Of a DNA stretch of 33,256 nucleotides, positions 1 through 6,351 are shown piece by piece (position 1 is the first letter of the stretch; the number at the start of each line of letters is the position of its first letter). The stretch is from NCBI RefSeq assembly GCF_014696875.1, contig NZ_JACJQV010000074.1, positions 1 through 33,256 on the forward strand. Reading direction: 5' to 3'. Under the pieces are notes generated by a model, which searched no databases, was not told the DNA's origin, and worked only from the letters and a program-made list of their open reading frames with translations. Source of the stretch: Microcystis wesenbergii FACHB-1317 (GTDB lineage: Bacteria; Cyanobacteriota; Cyanobacteriia; Cyanobacteriales; Microcystaceae). The position numbers and the translations under genes are program-made.

Positions 1-1
1 T

Positions 2-103
2 GAAGAAATAGAAGAAATTCTGATAACTCGTTGTCAGTATCTCGAAACAATGACTAATGAAATTAAAAACTTGACTAACTATCATTGGCTAACTTATGAC
101 TGA
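2..103 (+). CDS. C-terminal end of a probable IS630-family transposase (partial)
   Basis: An open frame enters from the left edge and stops with TGA at 101-103, giving 33 residues. The tail contains CQYLETMTNEIKNLTNYHWL. This resembles the C-terminus of cyanobacterial IS630-type transposases, which typically end in a 'RC..L......IK.LT.YHWL' pattern. That match is from memory of the family, and the catalytic DDE residues lie outside the window. Whether the element is intact cannot be judged. The next gene starts about 105 bases downstream. Confidence 0.5.
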   Translation, partial: EEIEEILITRCQYLETMTNEIKNLTNYHWLTYD

Positions 104-208
104 TTGTTATCATTTTTTTAAAACAGGATTTAGTATCAGGGGTCTAAAATTGACATGAATGCCCTATTATCTTGCTAAACTAAACATCAAACTAGCAACA
201 TTCCCCCC

Positions 209-1168
209 ATGTACCAGAGAACGCCGTCCCTTCCACCCAAAGAAATGTTACCAACTATGTACGACCTCCCCAGCGAAAACTTGGAGGAACCTGGCTTGCC
301 TGACGAATTTCATCTCTTCCAACCCGAATTATTGCGCCAGACCTTTCGACCTTCTAACTATCCTGCCGAACAAATATTTATCGCCAGCGATCTAAATCTC
401 TACTACGACCCTTACCATCCCCAATGGTACAAGCGGCCGGACTGGTTTGCCGCTTTGGGAGTCTCGCGGCTGTACCAAGGAGAGGAATTGCGCCTGAGTT
501 ATGTGATTTGGCAGGAAGAAATTGTTCCCTTCATCGCCATCGAATTACTCTCTCCTGGAACGGAAGCAGAAGATTTAGGGCGTACCGTACGGGGAATCAA
601 CCAACCTCCCACCAAGTGGGAAGTTTACGAACGAATTTTAGGCATTCCCTACTACGTGGTGTTTGATCGCTACAGCAACCAATTGCAGGCATTTACCTTA
701 AAATCAGGAAAATATCAGCCTTTAAGACTAGAAAACCAGCAGTTGTGGCTAGAGGAAGTAGAATTGGGATTGGGACTTTGGGCAGGAAATTGTCAAGGCA
801 TTGAGCGGTTGTGGCTGCGCTGGTACGGACGAGACGGCAATTGGATACTGACTCCTACCGAACAGGAAACTCAACGCGCCCAACAAGAAGCTCAACGCGC
901 CGAGCAGGAAGCTCAATGCGCCGAGCAGCAAACCCAACGCGCCGAGCAGCAAACCCAACGCGCCGAGCAGGAAGCTCAACGCGCCGAGCAGCAAACCCAA
1001 CGCGCCGAGCAGGAAGCTCAACGCGCCGAGCAGCAAACCCAACGCGCCGAGCAGGAAGCTCAACGCGCCGAGCAGGAAGCTCAACGCGCAGAAAGAGAAC
1101 GGCAGCGAGTTCTAGAACTAGAAGCTTTGTTGGCTCGTTACCAGGAACAATTCGGGCAGTTAAATTGA
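209..1168 (+). CDS. Uma2 family (DUF820) endonuclease-like protein with long heptad-repeat tail
   Basis: The Uma2 domain, a PD-(D/E)XK nuclease fold very abundant in cyanobacteria, covers about residues 15-215. Visible family blocks are DLNLYYDP, RPDWFAALGV (acidic residue), PFIAIELLSPGTEAEDLG (Glu of the ELLSP motif), KWEVYERILGIPYYVVFD and LWLRWYGRDG. After residue about 217 the protein becomes a Gln/Ala/Glu/Arg heptad array (QRAEQEA type) of 11 units encoded by 21-bp DNA repeats. It is predicted to form a coiled coil, followed by a LEALLARYQEQFG end that many Uma2 proteins carry. The first ATG at 209 gives 319 residues, but in-frame ATGs at 245 and 257 are plausible, and the one at 257 (MYDLPSEN) is closest to usual family starts. 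The biological role of Uma2 proteins is not established; nuclease activity is inferred from the fold. Confidence 0.85.
   Translation: MYQRTPSLPPKEMLPTMYDLPSENLEEPGLPDEFHLFQPELLRQTFRPSNYPAEQIFIASDLNLYYDPYHPQWYKRPDWFAALGVSRLYQGEELRLSYVIWQEEIVPFIAIELLSPGTEAEDLGRTVRGINQPPTKWEVYERILGIPYYVVFDRYSNQLQAFTLKSGKYQPLRLENQQLWLEEVELGLGLWAGNCQGIERLWLRWYGRDGNWILTPTEQETQRAQQEAQRAEQEAQCAEQQTQRAEQQTQRAEQEAQRAEQQTQRAEQEAQRAEQQTQRAEQEAQRAEQEAQRAERERQRVLELEALLARYQEQFGQLN
860..1090 (+). repeat. 21-bp tandem minisatellite, 11 copies, inside the Uma2 gene
   Basis: Eleven consecutive 21-bp units run from 860 to 1090, each encoding one heptad (QRAEQEA, QRAEQQT or close variants). Units alternate between a GAGCAGGAAGCTCAACGCGC form and a GAGCAGCAAACCCAACGCGC form. 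This suggests expansion by slipped-strand or unequal exchange of a two-unit block. All units keep the frame, so copy-number change would alter only the coiled-coil length. Confidence 0.93.
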
Positions 1169-1195
1169 GAAAATAATGAATGGATTTTCTAAGCC

Positions 1196-1450
1196 ATGAA
1201 AGTATCTTACCTGGCGGGATGTATTGATATGGTACTAAAAACTATTGCTGAACCTGATTTGATTGTTAAGGGATGGACTGATGAGCTAATAGCACTAAAA
1301 CATTATCCGAAAACTGTTATCTCAAGAAAAGACGCGATCATCATCTATAAACAACTAAAGAACGATGGATTTGTCATAACTGCTTTTTTGACATCCTCCT
1401 GCGAAAAAATTATCAAGCGAGGCATCCTATGGCAGCAGTCAATCTCTTAA
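1196..1450 (+). CDS. Small PBECR/toxin-like protein, N-terminus apparently short
   Basis: This 84-residue protein contains IAEPDLIVKGWTDELIALKHY, then a basic centre, KNDGFVITAFLTSS, and a KRGILWQQ end. The pattern is familiar from a widespread cyanobacterial family of small proteins (about 100-110 residues) thought to be nuclease-type toxins (PBECR/BECR-like). I recall it from family resemblance, not from a search. Family members usually carry a further 20-30 residues ahead of 'YL..I...L..PDLI' with a conserved His. Here an in-frame TAA lies just upstream of the ATG, so the N-terminus may be lost. Its 3' end overlaps by 22 bases the ancestral ATG (1429) of the DUF2283 gene, an arrangement typical of toxin-antitoxin pairs. 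Confidence 0.5.
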   Translation: MKVSYLAGCIDMVLKTIAEPDLIVKGWTDELIALKHYPKTVISRKDAIIIYKQLKNDGFVITAFLTSSCEKIIKRGILWQQSIS

Positions 1451-1892
1451 AATCAATGGCTCTTCGGTTTGTGTTATGCAATAGACGGGGGTCATAAGGG
1501 ATGGAACCCTTATATAGAAAGGCATTTAGCGATTTTTGTCAATTGTTTTTGCTCTAGAGCGAACTAATCAATTAAGTCTTTTGTCAGATAAGGATTTAGT
1601 CGATTTATGCCCCCTATCGAACCATAACAAGTAACGAAGAGCCAAATCAATTCCTTATTTGCTAACCGCACCTTCTTCAAGAATCTGGATAGATTATGAT
1701 GAAGAAGCAGATGTTTTATATATTAGCTTTCGTAAGCCTCAAAGAGCCAATGATAGTTTGCTAGAAGACAATATTATCTATCATTATAGAGATCGAGACT
1801 TAGTTGGATTAACTGTCTTGAAAGCTTCGGATTTTAACAGTGGAGATAGTGAAAATAAAATTAATGGCTCTGAAAATCCTGAAATGGGTTGA
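1429..1892 (+). pseudogene. DUF2283 family small protein, split by a MITE near its N-terminus
   Basis: The recognisable body, RIWIDYDEEADVLYISFRKPQ to DLVGLTVLKASDF, is a DUF2283 domain, a small family often placed beside toxin genes. As the DNA stands, the only start in the remaining frame is a TTG at 1659 (77 residues). If the 186-bp element 1458-1643 and one copy of its 8-bp duplication are removed, the frame continues upstream to ATG 1429. The product then begins MAAVNLLKSIPYLLTAPSS and is 89 residues long. The restored start overlaps the upstream gene by 22 bases. The gene is therefore interrupted, although a shortened product from TTG 1659 could still carry the whole domain. Confidence 0.75.
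1458..1643. mobile_element. ISL3-like MITE (186 bp) with perfect 8-bp target duplication
   Basis: The left end GGCTCTTCGGTTTGTGTTATG and the inverted right end GGCTCTTCGTTACTTGTTATG form imperfect terminal inverted repeats. The outer 9 bases are identical and similarity continues for about 45 bases. The element is flanked by AAATCAAT at 1450-1457 and again at 1644-1651, an exact 8-bp duplication. ISL3-family elements have GG(C/T)TCTT-type ends and make 8-bp duplications. There is no coding capacity, so this is a non-autonomous derivative. The intact duplication suggests a fairly recent insertion. Confidence 0.88.
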
Positions 1893-1944
1893 CAATTTGG
1901 TCAGAGTGGGTTAGGATACCACGAGTTAACAGTAAATCCGTTGC

Positions 1945-2109
1945 ATGACTGACTTCCAACTGACCACTCCTGTCGCCCTCCTGATTTTCAATCGACCTGA
2001 TACGACGGCGAGGGTATTTGAAGCCATCCGTTATTATAAGCTCCTATCCCAAACGCTTCCTTTTCGGTTGTTTAAATTAATTGAAATTTCAGTCTCTCAA
2101 TTCTTATGA
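1945..2109 (+). pseudogene. N-terminal stump of a glycosyltransferase
   Basis: A 54-codon frame starts ATGACTGACTTC. Residues 8-29 (TPVALLIFNRPDTTARVFEAI) match the N-terminus of a family of bacterial glycosyltransferases (HlpA-like/GT2) that normally runs on into a KLLVVADGPR segment. After codon 29 (EAIR) the similarity stops and unrelated sequence follows to TGA 2107-2109. The gene has therefore lost most of its length, probably by deletion at the edge of the polysaccharide cluster. The family call rests on the short conserved N-terminus only. Confidence 0.6.
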
Positions 2110-2131
2110 ATAATCTACTGACAGAAACAAT

Positions 2132-3322
2132 ATGGATGAAATGAAGCGAAGCGTGGAAGAGTCGACTCTACCTTCTAGAGATCGTTTTCTTGTCTTCGGT
2201 GCTCCTGCTATCGAAGAGGCAGAGATCAAGGAAGTGGTTGCCAGCTTGGAAAGTGGCTGGCTGGGAACTGGACCGAAAGTGGCGCAGTTTGAAAAAGATT
2301 TCGGTGAATATAAGGGGGTAGCTCATGCTGTTGCTGTTAATTCCTGTACGGCAGCATTACATTTAAGTATTCTAGCGGCGGGGTTAAAACCAGGAGACGA
2401 GGTTATTACCACGCCGATGACTTTCTGTGCTACAGTCAACGCCATTATCCATGCGGGCGCGATTCCAATTTTAGCGGATATTGACCCGAAAACGATGAAC
2501 ATTGATCCCGCCCAAGTGGCAGGGAAGATAACCTCCAAAACGAAAGCAATCCTGCCTGTCCACTTTGGGGGCCGTCCCTGCAATATGGATGCTTTAGGTG
2601 AGATTGTTCAAGAATACAATTTAACGCTGATTGAGGATTGCGCCCATGCCATTGAAACGGAATATAAGGGACAAAAAGCTGGCACATTTGGCGATTTCGG
2701 TTGTTTTAGTTTTTATGTCACCAAGAATATTGTTACGGGCGAGGGGGGAATGGTTCTTTGTCGCAGGGAAGAAAACGCAGCGAGAATCAAGATGTTGGCG
2801 CTGCATGGCATGAGCAAAGATGCTTGGAAGCGTTTTGGGGATGAAGGCTACAAGCACTACTATGTTTTAGAGTGTGGGTTCAAGTACAATATGATGGATC
2901 TGCAAGGGGCGATCGGCATCCATCAGTTACAGCGAGTTGAACTTTATTGGCGGCGACGGCAGGAGATTTGGCAACGTTATAACGAAGCATTTGCTGGACT
3001 ACTGATTGGCTTGCCGGCAGAACCAGAACATGGCACTCGCCATGCCTACCATTTATACACTATACTCATAGACGAAACTAAAGCAGGCATCAGTCGTGAT
3101 GAATTTCTGGGGGCAATGACAGCGAATAATATTGGCGTTGGTGTGCATTATCTGAGCATTCCTGAGCATCCTTACTATCAGGAGACCTTTGGCTGGAAGC
3201 CGGAGGACTATCCCGAGGCGATGCGGATTGGACGGCAGACGGTGAGTTTACCTCTATCGGCGAAGTTAACGGACGAGGATGTTGATGATGTGATTATGGC
3301 GGTTAAAAGTATTATCGGATAA
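2132..3322 (+). CDS. DegT/DnrJ/EryC1/StrS family sugar aminotransferase
   Basis: This PLP-dependent enzyme transfers an amino group to a keto-sugar nucleotide and supplies an amino sugar for the polysaccharide. At 396 residues it is of normal family length. Visible features are GSGWLGTGPKVAQFE near the N-terminus, the VNSCTAALHLSI cofactor-phosphate region (about 69-80), PVHFGGRPCNMD, IEDCAHAIE with the pyridine-binding Asp169, and the FSFYVTKN segment whose Lys198 should form the Schiff base. The C-terminal part has GVHYLSIPEHPYYQ. ATG 2132 is used; a second Met at codon 4 is possible. The exact sugar cannot be read from the sequence. It is the first intact gene of the cluster. A second, decayed copy of its C-terminus lies at 4066-4161. 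Confidence 0.93.
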   Translation: MDEMKRSVEESTLPSRDRFLVFGAPAIEEAEIKEVVASLESGWLGTGPKVAQFEKDFGEYKGVAHAVAVNSCTAALHLSILAAGLKPGDEVITTPMTFCATVNAIIHAGAIPILADIDPKTMNIDPAQVAGKITSKTKAILPVHFGGRPCNMDALGEIVQEYNLTLIEDCAHAIETEYKGQKAGTFGDFGCFSFYVTKNIVTGEGGMVLCRREENAARIKMLALHGMSKDAWKRFGDEGYKHYYVLECGFKYNMMDLQGAIGIHQLQRVELYWRRRQEIWQRYNEAFAGLLIGLPAEPEHGTRHAYHLYTILIDETKAGISRDEFLGAMTANNIGVGVHYLSIPEHPYYQETFGWKPEDYPEAMRIGRQTVSLPLSAKLTDEDVDDVIMAVKSIIG

Positions 3323-3331
3323 GATAATTTT

Positions 3332-3337
3332 GGAGGA
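3332..3337 (+). promoter_or_regulatory. Shine-Dalgarno GGAGGA for the 3342 methyltransferase
   Basis: GGAGGA lies 4 bases before ATG 3342 and 10 bases before ATG 3348. It rules out the upstream TTG at 3330, which would overlap the ribosome binding site itself. Confidence 0.7.
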
Positions 3338-3341
3338 GATT

Positions 3342-4061
3342 ATGTCCATGCTTACATCGGGAATTAAACGTTCCTTAAAAAAAGTAATTTACACGGGGAA
3401 TAAATGCTATTGTCCAATTTGTGAAACTTCTTTGCGCCAATTTTATCCAGCGGGAATAGTGCCTCGTGAAAATGCTAGATGTCCTGTCTGCGGCAGTTTG
3501 GAAAGACCTCGAATGATTTGGCTTTATTTGAATCATGAAACTGATTTGTTTGTTTCTAGACAGAAGAAGATGCTACATATTGCTCCAGAAAGTTTCTTTA
3601 CTGACAAGCTCAGTAAATGTTCGTATATAGAGTATCTCAGTGCGGATCTAATTAATCCTGCTGCAATGGTGAAAATGGATATAACTGATATTAAGTATCC
3701 CGATAATAGTTTTGATGTGATTTATTGCTCTCATGTACTTGAACACGTTCCAGACGATCAGAAAGCAATGAAAGAGCTTGCCAGGGTTTTATCACCTAAG
3801 GGATGGGCAATATTACAAGTACCGATTGAAACAGACCAAACCTTTGAAGATCCTACTATAACTGATCCTCAAGAACGGGAGCGTCTCTTTGGACAATCCG
3901 ATCATGTACGAGTCTATGGGCTAGATTATAAAGAGCGTTTGCAATCTGCTGGTTTTCAAGTCAAGGTGGTGCCTTATTTAGCGCAATTTGATGTTGCGGC
4001 TAAGCATCGTTACGGATTGGGTATAGATAGGGATGATATTTATTTTTGCCAGTTGAGATGA
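3342..4061 (+). CDS. SAM-dependent methyltransferase with N-terminal zinc ribbon
   Basis: The product is 239 residues. Cys24, Cys27, Cys47 and Cys50 (CPIC...CPVC) form a likely zinc ribbon. A class I methyltransferase domain follows, with IEYLSADL, MDITDIKYPDNSFDVIYCSH, VLEHVPDD and ARVLSPKGWAILQVP. The classical glycine-rich SAM motif is degenerate, as in many Methyltransf_11 members of polysaccharide clusters. GGAGGA at 3332-3337 serves ATG 3342; ATG 3348 has a more usual spacing and is an alternative. The gene begins 19 bases after the aminotransferase stop, so the two are probably co-transcribed. The acceptor, likely a sugar hydroxyl or carboxyl, is unknown. Confidence 0.82.
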   Translation: MSMLTSGIKRSLKKVIYTGNKCYCPICETSLRQFYPAGIVPRENARCPVCGSLERPRMIWLYLNHETDLFVSRQKKMLHIAPESFFTDKLSKCSYIEYLSADLINPAAMVKMDITDIKYPDNSFDVIYCSHVLEHVPDDQKAMKELARVLSPKGWAILQVPIETDQTFEDPTITDPQERERLFGQSDHVRVYGLDYKERLQSAGFQVKVVPYLAQFDVAAKHRYGLGIDRDDIYFCQLR

Positions 4062-4065
4062 GCAA

Positions 4066-4161
4066 AAGAAGTACCGCATTTATTATCTGTGGGCGAAGTT
4101 AACTGATGAGGATGTTGAAGATGTGATTGAAGCTGTTTACAAGATCATTAAGTTGTCCTAA
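4066..4161 (+). pseudogene. C-terminal remnant of a second DegT-type aminotransferase
   Basis: The frame ending in TAA at 4159-4161 reads WAKLTDEDVEDVIEAVYKIIK. This nearly repeats the last residues of the intact aminotransferase (SAKLTDEDVDDVIMAVKSII at its end). The DNA matches closely over about 40 bases (3262-3300 against 4093-4131). No start or catalytic part is present. This is the tail of a paralogous or exchanged copy left behind after recombination, and it brackets the methyltransferase 3342-4061 between two DegT ends. Confidence 0.8.
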
Positions 4162-4266
4162 GATAGTCTGAAAGGAAAAAAGACGAGAGGAATTTGGAGT
4201 ATATTTCGGAAATTTAAGGCATTAGATCTAACCGATTCTCTGGAAACAATCAAGGAAGAATTAACC

Positions 4267-5073
4267 ATGAAAACATTTCAAGAAGAAGAACTTCATCAAT
4301 CCAAGATTTTTGATGCTTGGGCAGAAAGAGATTATTTGCAATCAACGATCGATCCAAACGATACTAAGGGATTAAAATGTGATTACATTAATAAATGGTC
4401 AGAATATTACGTCAAAAAATATATTGTCGCCGATCAAAAAATTAATGTTTTAGATATTGGTTGCGGATCGGGGCGTAACTTGTTTATGCTGTCCCCTTAT
4501 ATCAAGCATGGTTATGGAATTGATATAGCGGAAAAACAAATTCAGAATGCTAAGGCATGGAAAGACAAATTTGGCAAGGAGAACACAAGTTTTTATACTA
4601 GCTTGGATGAATTCCTCGCCGACGCGAATGATCCAGACAATATAGATGTTGTCTTTACGATGTGGGTGGTGGCGGGTTTTTCTAGAGATGAAAACTTGAA
4701 ATTATTCTTGAGTCAATATCTTCAAGCACTTCCTAGGGTAAAAAAGTTCGTATTTTTTGAGCAAACGGCTTTAGAAACGTACACAGTCAACAAAGAGGGG
4801 GGATTTTTTAAAAAAGTTAGAACGAAAGGTGATTTTCAGCAAATATTTTCGGAAGTAGGATTGGAAATCAAAGACTTTAAAGTGATTAATGAGAAAGGAT
4901 TTGGTCCTTTATATAGGCTTTTCTTTTTTATTTTTGGTCGATTCTATAACTACTATCCTACATGGTTATGGTTTAAGATTAATCGACTTCTGTTTTGGTT
5001 CGATAGACATTTCGTGAAAAGAGAGATAAAAACTTCTTTTACCGATTGTGTTTTCGTCTGTGAAAGGTATTAA
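4267..5073 (+). CDS. Class I SAM-dependent methyltransferase
   Basis: The 268-residue protein has a clear SAM-binding motif INVLDIGCGSGRNLFML (about 59-75), then GYGIDIAEKQIQNAKAW as the acidic motif II region and VVFTMWVVAGFSRDENL as motif post-II. The aromatic C-terminal stretch (LYRLFFFIFGRFYNYYPTWLWFKINRLLFWF) may lie at the membrane. The ATG at 4267 is preceded in frame by an open stretch back to the TAA at 4159-4161, but no better start codon is seen there. The downstream ATP-grasp gene starts 2 bases after this stop, so the two are translationally coupled and probably act in one modification. Substrate unknown. Confidence 0.88.
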   Translation: MKTFQEEELHQSKIFDAWAERDYLQSTIDPNDTKGLKCDYINKWSEYYVKKYIVADQKINVLDIGCGSGRNLFMLSPYIKHGYGIDIAEKQIQNAKAWKDKFGKENTSFYTSLDEFLADANDPDNIDVVFTMWVVAGFSRDENLKLFLSQYLQALPRVKKFVFFEQTALETYTVNKEGGFFKKVRTKGDFQQIFSEVGLEIKDFKVINEKGFGPLYRLFFFIFGRFYNYYPTWLWFKINRLLFWFDRHFVKREIKTSFTDCVFVCERY

Positions 5074-5075
5074 TA

Positions 5076-6278
5076 ATGGTAGAAAAATGTATCGTTATTT
5101 TGGCAGGCACGATAGAGATTCATCAACCTCTCTACCGCCTATTTCTCAAAACAATTTGTCATCCAGTGCATTTAATTCCGTCAACAGATTTACACTTACT
5201 GGAGACGGAATTAAATGCTCTTTTAGAGCATCGGGAGGTTTGGATTTTTCCCAGTAATGAAATTACATTAAATAATTTATACACTATCATTAATACTGGA
5301 AGAATCAAGGCAGTAGAAAGATTGAAAGTTCCAGGAACAGCAATCGTCAACCAAAATCAAGAGTTAACTGCACAACAAATTTCTAACAAATCTCTGTTAT
5401 TTTCAATCTTGAAAGATCGGGAATTTAAGAATTTACAAAAAGTGAGAACACAGCTCTTACAAATTAACAAAAATTTCGAGCTGAATCACTACATCGACCA
5501 AATCAGCTTTCCCATAATTATTAAACCAGCTCAAAAAGATAAAATGGATAGTTTTACTCAGTATTTCCCCAGTAAAATTTTAATGGTAGAAACTGCCAGT
5601 GAATTTGTGAAAATATTTGATTTTTTAGCGAATCAATTTCTCGACTGTCAGTTTCTGGTTCAACAGATTATCCCTGGTATCACTATCTCGTGGGGAGGGT
5701 ATATTTATCAGGGAGAATTTTGGGGTTATCAAGTGACTTCTTTGATTAAAAGTCCCTCTGCTCAATATGGTGGTACTACTACGCTGGCCGAGATCAAAGA
5801 ATGTGATGATAAACTAGGGCAAGCTATTAATGAACTAGCCCAGATACTGAAACTAGATGGTGTTTTTGAAATCGAGTTAATTGCTCAGGACAACCAATAT
5901 TATTTTTTCTATGAAATCAATCCACGTCCCTGGCTTCAAGTTGCCCTTCTTTTACAACAAGAATACAATATTTTTCTGCAATACTTGTCCAAAAATGGTT
6001 TTTCTATACGTGAGCATTCAAGCACCAATCAAGTTAAAGTCCAAAAACAATGGGGGAGTGCTATCCGTTATCTAGAGTTAAATGAAAAGCAAAATACTAA
6101 GATTTCCCTGAAGATAATATTAATGATTTTAAAAGCGGAGATATATTATTCTCAATTCTTTTCTTATAAACAGAAAATTCAATACACGTTTTATTTGTTG
6201 AAATACTTGTTAAAAATGCTTGCTCAAGGTAAACTTGAATCGCTGGTAAAATCAGAATCTTCATATATATATAAGTGA
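5076..6278 (+). CDS. ATP-grasp superfamily ligase-like protein
   Basis: This 400-residue protein has the ATP-grasp layout. NKSLLFSILKD (about 104-114) opens the fold. FPIIIKPAQKD gives an ATP-binding Lys150, FLVQQIIPG (193-201) is the hinge, and GVFEIELIAQ and YYFFYEINPRPW (Glu280, Asn282, Arg284) are the metal-binding block. ATP-grasp enzymes activate a carboxylate as acyl phosphate and join it to an amine or other nucleophile. In a polysaccharide cluster this suggests an amide-linked decoration, for example an amino acid on a uronic acid or an acid on an amino sugar. That role is inference. The C-terminal 75 residues are lysine- and aromatic-rich with no recognised domain. The gene sits 2 bases after the 4267 methyltransferase and is followed by a weak terminator-like hairpin. 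Confidence 0.83.
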   Translation: MVEKCIVILAGTIEIHQPLYRLFLKTICHPVHLIPSTDLHLLETELNALLEHREVWIFPSNEITLNNLYTIINTGRIKAVERLKVPGTAIVNQNQELTAQQISNKSLLFSILKDREFKNLQKVRTQLLQINKNFELNHYIDQISFPIIIKPAQKDKMDSFTQYFPSKILMVETASEFVKIFDFLANQFLDCQFLVQQIIPGITISWGGYIYQGEFWGYQVTSLIKSPSAQYGGTTTLAEIKECDDKLGQAINELAQILKLDGVFEIELIAQDNQYYFFYEINPRPWLQVALLLQQEYNIFLQYLSKNGFSIREHSSTNQVKVQKQWGSAIRYLELNEKQNTKISLKIILMILKAEIYYSQFFSYKQKIQYTFYLLKYLLKMLAQGKLESLVKSESSYIYK

Positions 6279-6283
6279 AAGCG

Positions 6284-6302
6284 GGGATAATATCCCTTTT
6301 TT
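6284..6302 (+). terminator. Weak terminator-like hairpin after the ATP-grasp gene
   Basis: GGGAT-AAT-ATCCC (6284-6296) is followed directly by six T residues. The stem is only 5 base pairs, so termination would be partial. It lies 5 bases after the ATP-grasp stop and before the flippase gene. Confidence 0.4.
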
Positions 6303-6351
6303 AGGTTAACTTATGTTCCCGATATCAACTAATGAATAGAGACTGAATACA

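Noticed and set aside
749-1084. 111-residue reverse-strand frame with LLLGALSF repeats
   Set aside because: It is the antisense of the 21-bp array in the Uma2 gene; the forward frame has the real domain.
811-1176. 121-residue forward frame with TRRAANP repeats
   Set aside because: Out-of-frame reading of the same 21-bp array.
1945-2109. Considered as an intact short gene
   Set aside because: Only the first 29 residues match a known enzyme start; the rest is unrelated and too short for a glycosyltransferase.
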